From NCBI GenBank assembly GCA_964631605.1, contig CAZVYG010000005.1, forward strand, positions 61,043-125,042: a DNA stretch of 64,000 nucleotides. The letters run 5' to 3'. The stretch is from JARKQH01 sp964631605 (GTDB lineage: Bacteria > Verrucomicrobiota > Verrucomicrobiia > Limisphaerales > UBA8199). Below, piece after piece: positions 19,035 to 28,211 of this stretch (position 1 is its first letter; the number at the start of each line of letters is the position of its first letter). The position numbers were made by a program, and so were the translations under genes. The notes under the pieces were generated by a model that made no database searches, was not told the DNA's origin, and saw nothing but the letters and a program-made list of their open reading frames with translations.

Positions 19035-19202
19035 CCCGGCCACGTGGGTGAAAAAAATCCTGGTGCGAAGATGACGTACGAACGCAAGGTGTCAGCGCCA
19101 GGAATGTCCCGCGGGACGGGGCGGGGTGTTCCCGGCCTGGGGGAATGGCGGGCGCGGGCTGGCAGGGACGTGTTTTCAGATCGCCGCAAGCAGTTGTCAT
19201 TT

Positions 19203-22200
19203 ATGAAGCCTCTCTCATCCGTCATGCTCCTCGCCGGAGTTGTTCTCCCTGGCCCAAACCTCTGGGGTGCCGCGGTGTTGGTGGACAACTTCTCCTCGAG
19301 CACGCTTAACTCGCCCGCGCCCGCGCCACCCACGGCCAACTCGACCGCGTATCATTTGTTCTCCTCGAAGGCCTGGAACCCCGCGCCATCCCTCAGCGGC
19401 AACGACCTGAAATTCGGCATTGGGCCCACCACCAGCGGCCATATCGAGGCGCAGGCCTTGTTCTCGACCGTGCCGGTGGCACTCACCAACGTTGGCGATT
19501 GCCTCGAACTCACCATCACGTTCGTCAACACGACCGGTTTGTTCACCCAGAGCGGTCATCTCGGGTTCGGCTTGTATAATTCTGGTGGAGTTCCGCCGCT
19601 GGCGGGCGGCATGCAGGGGACGGCCACCACGTCCACCACCACCAACGGCGGGGCGCAGGGCTGGCAGGGCTTCGTCGCGCGGCTGGCTTATGACGGCGGC
19701 ACGCACCGGCTGGCCACGCGCCCCGTCCAGACCATTACCACGGCCAACAACCAGGACCTCGTCACTGAAGGCAGCGGCAGCATGAGTTATGTCGGCGGCG
19801 TGAATCTGGCGAGCACGGCGTCCACCTTGTCGCAAGCCGCAGGCTCTCAACTCACGGCGGTCCTGCGGCTGATCCTGAGCGCGACGGACATTCTCCAGCT
19901 CGAGAGCCGGCTTTATCTGGGACCCGACACCAACGGCGTGCTGCTGGTGAGCCAGTCCGGGGCGGCCAGCGGCGCCAACTTTCTCACCAACAGTTTCGAT
20001 GCGCTGGGGATCGGCTGGCGGGCGATGGCCAATACCAGCGCCACGCTCATTGATATTCAGTCCATCTCCGTGCGGAGCGCGCCCTTCGCCACCACGGGGG
20101 CGCCCCCGGTTGCCGTTGCATTTTCTCCACCCTCCGGGGCGAACGGCGTTTGTGTGGACACGCTCTTGAACATTACGTTCGACCAGCCCGTGCGGCTGCG
20201 GAAGAACGGCGCCATCCGCATTTACGACACGCTCAACCCCGCCGTGCCGGTGGACACCCTTGATCTGAGCGCCAACGTGGACAACGGACCGGCAGGCAGT
20301 GTCAGTAACGTTCAGCCCCGCCTGATCGGGGGCGAATCTTTCACAAACCATCCGGTCATCGTCTCGGGCGCCACCGCAACCCTTTACCCCCATGCGGGCG
20401 TCCTGACCACCAACCGGACCTATTATGTGCTGATGGATCCCGGCGTCTTCGCTGATGCCTTGGACAATGTCTTTCCCGGCATCAGCGACTCCAACCGTTG
20501 GAAGTTCACCACGAAAATCGCCGGACCGGCCAGCCCCACCAACCTCGTGGTGGCTGCCGATGGCAGCGGCGATTTCTGCACCGTCCAGGGTGCGGTGGAC
20601 TCCATTCCGGCGGGCAATCTGACTCCTCGCCTGATTAACATCCGCAACGGTTTCTACCGCGAGATTGTCAACATCAACAGCCGGCACCGCCTCACCTTCC
20701 GCGGACTGGACCGGGCGGCAACCGTCCTTGGCTACGACAACAACGCCTACATGAACGGAAGCACCCATACCCGAATGGCGTTCAAGGTGAATGCCGATGA
20801 CATCGCCCTGGATACGCTCACCCTCACCAACACCACGCCCAAGGGCGGCTCCCAGGCCGAGGCGCTGATGGTGGAAAGCGATCGCAAACGCTTTGTCGCC
20901 TGGAACGTCAACCTTTGCAGTTACCAGGATACGATCCTGATGAACACCAGCGGTTCGCAGTGCTATTTCCAGGACAGTTTGATCCAGGGCGACACCGACT
21001 TTATCTGGGGCGGGGGCAACGCGTTTTTCACCAATTGCGAAATCCGATCGCTTTTTGGCGGTTATGTCACCCAGGCGCGCACCAGCGCCGGCAGCAACGG
21101 CATGGCATTTGTGAACTGTCGTCTGACCCGGACCGGCTCGATCACTGCGTCGCTCGGTCGTTCGCTGAATCATCCCGATGGCAACGTCGCCTTCATCAAC
21201 TGCCTGATGGATTCGCATATCACAGGCTGGACGGATGCCAACCCGCGGTATTGGGAATACGGCAACAGCAATCTCGCCGCGACGGCCGCGGTCGCCTTCA
21301 ACGGCACCCAGCTTGCCGCCGGCAGTCCCGAGCTGGCCCGGGCCGGTTCCGCCGTCCTGTGGCTCTACGGTTGGACGCCGTCGTTGCTGCCGGCCATCCT
21401 GGTTCACCCCACCAATCAGACGGTCGCCGCGGGTCAATCCGTGGTGTTTGCGGTGACGGCGCGCGGCATTCCCACACCCACGTATCAGTGGCGCAAGAAC
21501 GGCGTCACTCTTCCCGGAGCGACCAACTCCACTTATACCCTCGCGAGTTCGGTTTTGTCGGACTCGGGCACTTATACAGTGGTGGTGACCACACCCGCCG
21601 GATCCGTGGTCAGCAGCAACGCCACGTTGGTGGTCACCGCCCCCCACCCGCCGGCCTTCCCCGGCGCGGAAGGGGCGGGGGCCAATGCCGTGGGCGGTCG
21701 CGGCGGCGATGTGTATTATGTCACGACCCTGGCCGACAGCGGCGCCGGCTCCCTGCGCGCCGGCATCTCGACCGCCCCCTCGACCGGCCGCACCATCGTC
21801 TTCGCAGTGTCGGGAAACATCGTTTTGAATTCGACGCTGACGGTGAACCGGCCGCGAATCACCATTGCGGGCCAGACCGCCCCGGGCGACGGCATTTGCC
21901 TGCAGAATTACGCGTTCAACATCGGCGCCAGCGAAGTGATCGTGCGCCATGTCCGCACGCGGCTGGGGACCAACGCGATGCAGGAAGCCGACTGCATGTG
22001 GATCAACTCCGGCACAAACATTGTCGTGGATCACGTCTCGGCGTCGTGGTCGGTGGACGAGGTCCTGTCCGCTTCGGGGAATGTGGGCAACTTGTCCGTG
22101 CAGTGGTGTTACATTGCCGAATCGCTCAACAACTCGATTCATGCCAAAGGCCCGCACGGGTACGGTTCGCTGATCACCCCGTCGCTGAACGGCACCCTTT

Positions 22201-23663
22201 CGTGGCACCACAACTTGTACGCGCATAACAACAGCCGGAATCCACGCCCCGGAACCGACAACGCGGCGACCGTGATTTTTGATTTCCGCAACAATCTCAT
22301 CTACAACTACGGCAGCCGGGCGGGCTACGGCAGCGATTGGGACCCCGATCCCGAGAACCTGCGGATGAACTACGTGGGCAATTACGTTGTCGCCGGCCCC
22401 AGTTCGAGCTACAGCTATGCCTACCAGGGCGGCGGCACCAACACGATTATTTACCAGGAAAACAACCTCATTGACCTCGACAAGGATGCCGCGTTCGATG
22501 GCATCAACAACAACTGGGGCATGTTCAGCGGCACCTATGTCCAAACCAACACCCCCTTCCCGGCGCCCCCGCTCCTCACGGACCCGCCCGCCGTCGCGTT
22601 GCAACGGGTGCTGGCCCTCGGCGGCGCCATGCCGTGGCGCCGCGACGCCGCCGACCAGCGAATCGTAGGGACCGCCCGGGCCCACACCGGCCAGATCATT
22701 GACGCGGTCGCCCAGGTCGGCACCTGGCCGGCGCTGGCCTCGCTTCCGCCCCCGGCCGACGCCGACAGCGACGGCATGCCGGATTACTGGGAGATGGCCC
22801 TGGGGCTCAATCCCTCGAACGCGGCGGACCGCAACCTGACCAACGCGCTGACCGGCTACACGCGGCTGGAGGATTACTTGAACTGGCTGGCGGACCCGCA
22901 CGCCCTTTGCCCCCGCAACGGCCAGGTGGAGGTGAGCCTGCGCTCGTTGACCGGCGGCGCAACCAATCTCGCTTACGTCGTGTCCGCGGGAACCAACGGG
23001 TCGGTGGCGTTGCTGCCGGATGGATTCACCGCCCGCTTCACTGCCGTGCCAAACTACAACGGCCTGGCCGGTTTTGCGTTCACCGCCCGGGACTCCGCCA
23101 ATGGTGTCACCTTCGGCCCGGTGACGGTGGGGGTTCTGATTTCCACCACCAACGCCAACCAGCCGCCGGTGCTTTCGCCAGTCACGAACCGGACGTGCGT
23201 TGCGGGCCAGACGGTGTCATTCCTCTGCAGCGCGACCGACCCTGACATTCCGGCCCAGACCCTCACCTACACGCTCTGGAACGCCCCGGCCGGGGCGGCG
23301 TTGGATGCCGGCTCGGGCCTGTTTCATTGGCGGCCAACCATTGCCCAAAGCGACGCCACTTATGATCTGGCGGTCGTGGCCACCGATAATGGCTCGCCCA
23401 GCTTGAGCTCGACGCAGCAGTTCAGCATCACCGTGCTCCGGCCCGCCCGCCCATCGCTCCAGGCAGGCGCCTTCACCGACGACCGGTTCGCCTTCGGCGT
23501 CACGGGCGATGCCGGACCGGACTACCTCATCCTCGCCTCGAGCAACCTCACGGATTGGACGACCGTGTTCGCAACCAACTCGCCGCCGCTGCCGTTCTGG
23601 TGGACAGACCCGGACTCCGGCGCGGTGAACCGGCGTTTTTATCGGGTGTTGCTCGGGCCATGA
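19203..23663 (+). CDS. Secreted pectinesterase (CE8) - pectate lyase (PL1) fusion with accessory domains
   Basis: 1486 aa from ATGAAGCCT; signal peptide SSVMLLAGVVLPGPNLWGA. Domains in order: lectin-like module shared with the previous gene (~25-295); SbsA-like Ig domain (~300-440); pectinesterase ~445-750 with SYQDTILM (Gln575, Asp576), GDTDFIWGGG (putative nucleophile Asp599) and a degenerate LGRSLNHPDG where LGRPW is usual; Ig-like domain (~755-850); PL1-like pectate lyase beta-helix (~855-1235) with FPGAEGAGANAVGGRGGDV, TIAGQTAPGDGICLQ, VIVRHVRTRLG and DHVSASWSVDEVLS; a DADSDGMPDYWE segment; cadherin-like and He_PIG-like domains; tail RRFYRVLLGP. It would de-esterify homogalacturonan and then cleave it by beta-elimination. 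Pairing both activities in one chain is unusual. Confidence 0.87.
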   Translation: MKPLSSVMLLAGVVLPGPNLWGAAVLVDNFSSSTLNSPAPAPPTANSTAYHLFSSKAWNPAPSLSGNDLKFGIGPTTSGHIEAQALFSTVPVALTNVGDCLELTITFVNTTGLFTQSGHLGFGLYNSGGVPPLAGGMQGTATTSTTTNGGAQGWQGFVARLAYDGGTHRLATRPVQTITTANNQDLVTEGSGSMSYVGGVNLASTASTLSQAAGSQLTAVLRLILSATDILQLESRLYLGPDTNGVLLVSQSGAASGANFLTNSFDALGIGWRAMANTSATLIDIQSISVRSAPFATTGAPPVAVAFSPPSGANGVCVDTLLNITFDQPVRLRKNGAIRIYDTLNPAVPVDTLDLSANVDNGPAGSVSNVQPRLIGGESFTNHPVIVSGATATLYPHAGVLTTNRTYYVLMDPGVFADALDNVFPGISDSNRWKFTTKIAGPASPTNLVVAADGSGDFCTVQGAVDSIPAGNLTPRLINIRNGFYREIVNINSRHRLTFRGLDRAATVLGYDNNAYMNGSTHTRMAFKVNADDIALDTLTLTNTTPKGGSQAEALMVESDRKRFVAWNVNLCSYQDTILMNTSGSQCYFQDSLIQGDTDFIWGGGNAFFTNCEIRSLFGGYVTQARTSAGSNGMAFVNCRLTRTGSITASLGRSLNHPDGNVAFINCLMDSHITGWTDANPRYWEYGNSNLAATAAVAFNGTQLAAGSPELARAGSAVLWLYGWTPSLLPAILVHPTNQTVAAGQSVVFAVTARGIPTPTYQWRKNGVTLPGATNSTYTLASSVLSDSGTYTVVVTTPAGSVVSSNATLVVTAPHPPAFPGAEGAGANAVGGRGGDVYYVTTLADSGAGSLRAGISTAPSTGRTIVFAVSGNIVLNSTLTVNRPRITIAGQTAPGDGICLQNYAFNIGASEVIVRHVRTRLGTNAMQEADCMWINSGTNIVVDHVSASWSVDEVLSASGNVGNLSVQWCYIAESLNNSIHAKGPHGYGSLITPSLNGTLSWHHNLYAHNNSRNPRPGTDNAATVIFDFRNNLIYNYGSRAGYGSDWDPDPENLRMNYVGNYVVAGPSSSYSYAYQGGGTNTIIYQENNLIDLDKDAAFDGINNNWGMFSGTYVQTNTPFPAPPLLTDPPAVALQRVLALGGAMPWRRDAADQRIVGTARAHTGQIIDAVAQVGTWPALASLPPPADADSDGMPDYWEMALGLNPSNAADRNLTNALTGYTRLEDYLNWLADPHALCPRNGQVEVSLRSLTGGATNLAYVVSAGTNGSVALLPDGFTARFTAVPNYNGLAGFAFTARDSANGVTFGPVTVGVLISTTNANQPPVLSPVTNRTCVAGQTVSFLCSATDPDIPAQTLTYTLWNAPAGAALDAGSGLFHWRPTIAQSDATYDLAVVATDNGSPSLSSTQQFSITVLRPARPSLQAGAFTDDRFAFGVTGDAGPDYLILASSNLTDWTTVFATNSPPLPFWWTDPDSGAVNRRFYRVLLGP

Positions 23664-23725
23664 TGCGGAACGCATCGGATGGGCCGGCCTGATTCAAAAC
23701 AAAACTCTGACCTTGGAGAAGTGCC

Positions 23726-25108
23726 ATGAAAAACTCAGTTCAGGCGAGTAATCGGGCCGGTCGGCATCAGGCCGGCGGCCCCAGCGTCGAGACGAAGCCG
23801 TACCCGGGGCGTGCGCCGCGCTTGGTCCTCCTCGCCGCAGCCCTCTGCCTCGGACTCAGCGGGGCGCGGGGTGCCGAAACCCGGCCCTATGACGTTCGGG
23901 CGTTCGGCGCCAAAGGGGACGGCAAGACCCTGGACACCGAGGCGGTGCAGAAGGCGTTGACTGCCTGCGCCAAGGCCGGCGGCGGAACGGTGCGGCTGCC
24001 CCCAGGGACTTATCTCTGCCAGCCGCTGACGCTCGGGACCAGGACCACGCTGGTGCTCGAGGAGGGCGCGGTCTTGCTCGCCAGCCCGGACCCCAAACAC
24101 TTTATGAAGGAGCCCGGCGATTGGCTCCAGGCCAAGAGCGGCAGCGACTTCATCCCCCTGCTGAGCGGCAAGGACCTCACCGAGCTGACCGTCACGGGCA
24201 AGGGGACCATAGACGGCAACGGCGGGGTTTGGTGGGAAGAGGCGGAGAAGGCGCGGCAGAAGGTCAGCGGTTACACGCTGCCCCGGCCGAACTTGTTTAC
24301 GTTGCAGCGTTGCCGCAACGTGAAGCTCAGCGGCATTACACTCCGAAACTCGCCCAAGTTCCATTTCGTGCCGACCGAGTGCGAGGAGGTGGTGGTCGAG
24401 GGGGTAACCATCCTCGCGCCGCCGGGCTCGGCTAACACCGACGGCATTGACCCGAGCAATTGCCGCAACGTGACCATTACCCGCTGCCTGATTGACGTGG
24501 GGGACGACAACATCGCGATCAAGTCCGGCAAAAAGGTGGCCGGCCGGGAATTTGGGTGCGAAAATATCCAAGTCACCGACTGCACCTTCAAGCACGGTCA
24601 CGGCATGAGCATCGGCAGCGAAACCATCGGCGGGGTGCGAAATGTCCGGGTCCAAAACTGCTCGTTCGAGGACACCGACAACGGGTTGCGGATCAAGTCG
24701 CGCCGCGGCCGCGGGGGGGTGGTGCAGGACATTGCCTACAGCGATTGCACGCTCAAGAATTGTCATCCCGCCATTTCGATCCTGTGCTACTACCAGGACT
24801 CGACCCACGGGAGCTTTCCCAAGGACGATCCCGCACAGCCCATGACGGAGACGACGCCGGTGTTTCGCAACATCACCATCCGGAACGTCACGGCCAGTTC
24901 GACCCGCGAAGCCGGCGCGATTGCCGGCCTGCCGGAGAGCCCGGTGGAAAATGTTTTGCTCGAGAATGTCACCCTGGCCGGAACCGAGGGGCTGCTCATC
25001 GCCAATGCCCGGGGAGTGACGCTGAAGAATGTGAAGGTGACCGTGCAGAAGGGCGAACCGGTGATTCTGCACCGGGCGCAGGTCACCGGACAACCCGGCA
25101 AACCCTGA
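23726..25108 (+). CDS. GH28 polygalacturonase (exported)
   Basis: 460 aa with GGAGAAG well placed before the ATG. A signal segment (VLLAAALCLGLSGARG) precedes YDVRAFGAKGDGKTLDTEAV, the usual GH28 opening. All four family signatures are present: NTDGID (237-242, Asp239), VGDDNIAIKSG (Asp260/Asp261), GHGMSIGSE (from 290, His291) and RIKS (321-324). GH28 enzymes hydrolyse alpha-1,4-galacturonosyl links with inversion. The bacterial sequence type suggests an exo-acting or oligogalacturonide-processing enzyme. It sits 62 bases after the esterase-lyase fusion, so the pair would cover de-esterification, lyase cleavage and hydrolysis. Confidence 0.92.
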   Translation: MKNSVQASNRAGRHQAGGPSVETKPYPGRAPRLVLLAAALCLGLSGARGAETRPYDVRAFGAKGDGKTLDTEAVQKALTACAKAGGGTVRLPPGTYLCQPLTLGTRTTLVLEEGAVLLASPDPKHFMKEPGDWLQAKSGSDFIPLLSGKDLTELTVTGKGTIDGNGGVWWEEAEKARQKVSGYTLPRPNLFTLQRCRNVKLSGITLRNSPKFHFVPTECEEVVVEGVTILAPPGSANTDGIDPSNCRNVTITRCLIDVGDDNIAIKSGKKVAGREFGCENIQVTDCTFKHGHGMSIGSETIGGVRNVRVQNCSFEDTDNGLRIKSRRGRGGVVQDIAYSDCTLKNCHPAISILCYYQDSTHGSFPKDDPAQPMTETTPVFRNITIRNVTASSTREAGAIAGLPESPVENVLLENVTLAGTEGLLIANARGVTLKNVKVTVQKGEPVILHRAQVTGQPGKP

Positions 25109-25144
25109 GCCCGGCCCGCCGCGCTCCAGCCCGGGCAAATGAAT

Positions 25145-26257
25145 TTAGCGAGCACCGCGCAGGTCCCGCGACGTGGCCAGGGCGATGACCCGCCCTTCGC
25201 TCCCCACCGCGCAGTAGAAATGATAAACCACCCCCTCGTGTTTTAACACCCACGGCTTGTGGGCGTAGGTTTCATCCCACGGCTCCGACGGTTCCACCAA
25301 ATGCGGGCCCTCCCATCGGGTCCAGTGCACCAGATCGCGCGACACGGCGAACGTGTCAAACGCTTTGGGCTTCCAGCCGGCGCCGAAGTAGAACATGACC
25401 CAAAGGTCGTTCATCCGCACAATCTGGGGGTCGCCGCTGATCCCGTTCTGCCTGTCTTCGCCGTTGGCCAGGACACAGTTGGGGCCGAACCGCGACCAGT
25501 GCACCATGTCTTTGGACAACGCCATGCCGATGCGCTCGTAGCCGTTCTTGACTTTGGCGTTGTAGAACATGACAAAAGGCGCGCCCAGCGACCGCGCGTC
25601 GTCGCGGATGATCGTGCTTTTATAGAGCGTCAGGCGCTCGAACTCGCGCACGTCCGGGTCACAGGGGGTCAGCACGGGGTTTTCTTTGGCGCGGCTCCAC
25701 TCAACGGCTTGCGTCGGGTCTCGGGTCCAGGCGATCCCGATCGAGAGCGGGTCCGGTTCGTATCCCTGCCGGGCGCCGCCGAGGTAGGACATCCAGTATT
25801 TGCCTTTGTAGCGGCCCATGCCGGCGCTGCCTCCCCAGCGCGTGTCCACCAGCGCCGCGCCGCCATCCGCCTGCCAGGCGTCCCACCCCTTGCCGGCGAA
25901 CGACAGAACCTTGCCCAATGTCCGCCAGTTCACCAAATCCTCACTGCGGGCCAGGAACGTTTCGTAGCCGATCTTGTCGGCAATGGCCACATACAGCATG
26001 TACCACGAGCCGTTGTGGCAAAACAGGCTGGGGCAGTCCACCATTTGGTTGGACGCGCCGCGAAGAACGATGCCGTATTTGTACGGCGTTCTGACTTCCC
26101 GATAAACGCGTTCCATGGTGGCCGCGTCAATCGCCTCAGCGCCCGGGGCCTCCGCCGGCCGGAAGGCGGCCGCCAACACCAGCAGGAGGATGCGAACCAG
26201 ACCCTGCGAAAAACAAATCCGCCGGCCTCGCGGCGAAATCGGCGTCGAGCTTTTCAT
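25145..26257 (-). CDS. Exported five-bladed beta-propeller glycosidase-like protein (GH43/GH130 superfamily)
   Basis: 370 aa from ATG AAA AGC; the frame stays open 44 codons further but the hydrophobic signal (GLVRILLLVLAAAF) argues for this start. Blade motifs include VDCPSLFCHNGSWYMLY, EPDPLSIGIAWTRDP, RIGMALSKDMVHWSR, SGDPQIVRMNDLWVMFY and FAVSRDLVHWTRW. The acidic residues in DCPS and GDPQ are in positions where this superfamily keeps catalytic or structural acids. Whether it is a hydrolase, a phosphorylase or inactive cannot be told. It converges on the GH28 gene and diverges from the AraC gene, suggesting a place in the pectin regulon. Confidence 0.72.
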   Translation of the reverse strand: MKSSTPISPRGRRICFSQGLVRILLLVLAAAFRPAEAPGAEAIDAATMERVYREVRTPYKYGIVLRGASNQMVDCPSLFCHNGSWYMLYVAIADKIGYETFLARSEDLVNWRTLGKVLSFAGKGWDAWQADGGAALVDTRWGGSAGMGRYKGKYWMSYLGGARQGYEPDPLSIGIAWTRDPTQAVEWSRAKENPVLTPCDPDVREFERLTLYKSTIIRDDARSLGAPFVMFYNAKVKNGYERIGMALSKDMVHWSRFGPNCVLANGEDRQNGISGDPQIVRMNDLWVMFYFGAGWKPKAFDTFAVSRDLVHWTRWEGPHLVEPSEPWDETYAHKPWVLKHEGVVYHFYCAVGSEGRVIALATSRDLRGAR

Positions 26258-26387
26258 GGCGGAAAGACAGCGCTCTGATTTTTCGCGGGAAGGTAGATTC
26301 CGCAGTGGGCGGCGGCAATCGCAAAAGCGGCGGCAAAAGCGGCGGGGGCAAGTCACGGCAGGTTTGACCTGGCGGACCAAACGGGCC

Positions 26388-27254
26388 ATGCTTGGGGTAA
26401 TTCAAGAACGCATGGCCAATTCGAAGTCACGGCTGCATCTGCTGGAGCCCTCGCGGCGGGCCCGGCGCCTGTTTTGGCACATGCTCTCGATCGGGTCGGT
26501 GACGCTGGACGAGCCGGACACGCATCTGGGCATGGACAAACCGGGCGCGCATTTGTTCTGGGTGCAGTCCGGGGAGGGAACGCTGCAAGTGCCCGAGAAA
26601 GTGTTCGAGTTGCGCCCGGGCTCTCGCTGCTGGCTGGTGGACATGCGCAAGCCCCGGACCTACGCCCCGCTGCCCGGAAGGCGGCTGGTGAACACGGGGT
26701 TTCGTTTTCGCGGTCCCGAGCTGGAGGCGTGGTGCGAGGAGCTGGGGGACTCGCCCGAGTTTGTCCTGAGCGCGAGCGACTTCGAGGGCTTGCGCAAGAC
26801 CTTCCGGCAGATGTTGGCGCTCGCCCGCCGCCGCGCGGAGGATTTTGAATGGCGGATTCATGTGCTGATCACGCAGGTGCTCGGGCGCCTTTTCAAAGCC
26901 CGCCATTTGCTGAGCGCGCCGCCGGTGGACATGCCCAAACCCCTCGCCCGGGCCATTGCCCTGGTCATGGCCGACCCCGCCCGCGACTGGCGGGTGCCGG
27001 AACTGGCCGATGCCGCCGGTTCGAGCCGGTCCGGCCTGCAACGGCTGTTCCGCGAGTTTCAAAAGGAGAGCATTCACGAGTTTCTCCAGCGCACGCGGCT
27101 GGACCAGGCCCGGCAATTGCTTTGCGACGAGCGGCGTTCGATCAAGGAAGTCTCCGCCAAACTCAACTTCTCGAGCGAGTTCTATTTCAGCCGATTTTTC
27201 CGCAAACGGACCGGCATGAGCCCCCGCCAGTTCCGCGAAAGCATCCAGGATTAG
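26388..27254 (+). CDS. AraC/XylS-family transcriptional regulator
   Basis: 288 aa from MLGVIQERMANSK (ATG at 26412 is an alternative start). The N-terminal ~170 residues form a cupin-like ligand-sensing domain (GAHLFWVQSGEGTLQVPE). The C-terminal double helix-turn-helix has helix 1 ELADAAGSSRSGLQRLFRE and the second motif IKEVSAKLNFSSEFYFSRFF with RTGMSPRQFRES, the AraC signature. It is transcribed away from the GH43-like gene and may control the neighbouring pectin genes. Its last 54 bases are duplicated at 29495-29548, marking the edge of an inserted segment. Confidence 0.88.
   Translation: MLGVIQERMANSKSRLHLLEPSRRARRLFWHMLSIGSVTLDEPDTHLGMDKPGAHLFWVQSGEGTLQVPEKVFELRPGSRCWLVDMRKPRTYAPLPGRRLVNTGFRFRGPELEAWCEELGDSPEFVLSASDFEGLRKTFRQMLALARRRAEDFEWRIHVLITQVLGRLFKARHLLSAPPVDMPKPLARAIALVMADPARDWRVPELADAAGSSRSGLQRLFREFQKESIHEFLQRTRLDQARQLLCDERRSIKEVSAKLNFSSEFYFSRFFRKRTGMSPRQFRESIQD
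27201..27254 (+). repeat. 54-bp direct repeat, left copy (in-gene AraC 3' end)
   Basis: These bases encode the last 17 residues (RKRTGMSPRQFRESIQD) and stop of the AraC regulator. They recur at 29495-29548 with one mismatch (GATTAG versus GACTAG), same orientation, about 2.3 kb apart. They behave like attachment-site repeats of an element inserted at a gene 3' end. Confidence 0.85.
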
Positions 27255-27260
27255 ATGCTC

Positions 27261-27320
27261 CACGGGCGGGACGCCCGTGCCACGGCTTGATGGTTTTGTG
27301 GCATGGGCATCCTGCCCATG
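27261..27320. repeat. Nested palindromic (REP/BIME-like) element
   Basis: Two hairpins, CACGGGC-(GGGAC)-GCCCGTG at 27261-27279 and CATGGGC-(ATCCT)-GCCCATG at 27302-27320, have identical stem and loop lengths. The inner arms GCCCGTGCCAC (27273-27283) and GTGGCATGGGC (27298-27308) can also pair with each other around a 14-nt loop. It begins six bases after the AraC stop codon. Confidence 0.75.
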
Positions 27321-27382
27321 GGTTCCAATGGGCGGTGCGCCACTCCCGACATACAGGCAAAAGGCGCGTCGCGGCTGGCCAA

Positions 27383-27985
27383 TCAGCCATGAGGGCGACC
27401 CTGTTCATCAACCCCAAGGCCAACACCACCGTCAGCCTCGATGAGGGCTTTCCCACCCTGGCGAACTTGATCGCGCAGGGCCTCCAGCTCGCCGCCTGCG
27501 CTGACATGGATGAAGCACACCTTGTCGGCGATGGCGGCAACGACCTCGTTCCGACGTTTGGCCAGTTCGGCGGTGACGCGGCGGTGCTTGGCGCCGAACG
27601 GGGACAGCAGCAGCAGCCGTCCGCTTTCCAGGGGGCGCTTCCAGTCCCCAGGCACGCGCAGGTTGGTCAGGCTCCGGGCTGGGCAGATGATGATCGGCTG
27701 CTGGCCGCGCAACAGGATTCTCAGGCACTCCTTCTCAACCGGGGAGTGGAAGCCGCTGATGACCGTCACGCCCTCATCCCGTAGCTTCTTGGCCAGGTCG
27801 TATGCCTTGAGAATCAGGTCGCCGGGGCATCGGGCGGAGCAAAACAGGGCGAGCTTGTCGCCGCGCAGGAGCGCCGGATTGCCCAGCACCGACAGGCGCA
27901 AGGGAGTGTCGGGCAGCAGCGGTGTCCCGCCTGGCTTGACAAGGCCGAGTTCCGCCGCCGAAACCGTCGTCAACTCACTATACAT
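27383..27985 (-). CDS. DprA/Smf-like Rossmann-fold protein
   Basis: 200 aa. The DprA core is visible: RLSVLGNPALLRGDKLALF, CPGDLILKAYDLAKKLRDEG, VISGFHSPVEKECLRILLRG in place of the usual SGLARGID-H loop, and PIIICPARSL. Full DprA proteins are ~290-380 aa with extra domains; this short version lacks them and resembles stand-alone DprA-like proteins often found in accessory regions. Canonical DprA loads RecA on incoming single-stranded DNA; the role of this variant is unknown. No clear ribosome-binding site is seen. It lies inside the direct-repeat-bounded island. Confidence 0.7.
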   Translation of the reverse strand: MYSELTTVSAAELGLVKPGGTPLLPDTPLRLSVLGNPALLRGDKLALFCSARCPGDLILKAYDLAKKLRDEGVTVISGFHSPVEKECLRILLRGQQPIIICPARSLTNLRVPGDWKRPLESGRLLLLSPFGAKHRRVTAELAKRRNEVVAAIADKVCFIHVSAGGELEALRDQVRQGGKALIEADGGVGLGVDEQGRPHG

Positions 27986-28211
27986 GGCTGTCCACTCTGC
28001 GGCTGAGGGTTCAGACCAAAACGACTAAACTCCGGGACGTTCTCTGTGTCAATCAACCGGGCGTTCAGTTCCTTCACCGCATCCGACGACTGGACGACCC
28101 CCCTGTTGCGAGGCGGTTCTGAACCGACATTCGCGTCGTGGATCCCTTCTGCCGGAAGGTTGTTCAACCTCAAGGGTGGAGTGCCGATGGATGATTCCGA
28201 GCAGGCGAAAT

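Noticed and set aside
18849..19202. Upstream extension of the pectinesterase-lyase reading frame
   Set aside because: It overlaps the end of the previous gene and a strong terminator; a signal peptide begins exactly at the ATG at 19203.
19215..22901. A 1228-codon open frame on the minus strand, opposite the pectinesterase-lyase gene
   Set aside because: It mirrors the coding strand of a protein with clear catalytic motifs; its own translation is Arg/Gly/Val-rich without domains. High-GC third positions leave long antisense frames open. The same applies at 47136-49493 and 49665-52061.
27201..27254. 54-bp repeats as transposon target-site duplications
   Set aside because: Transposon target duplications are usually 2-14 bp; 54 bp with gene restoration fits site-specific integration or recombination better.
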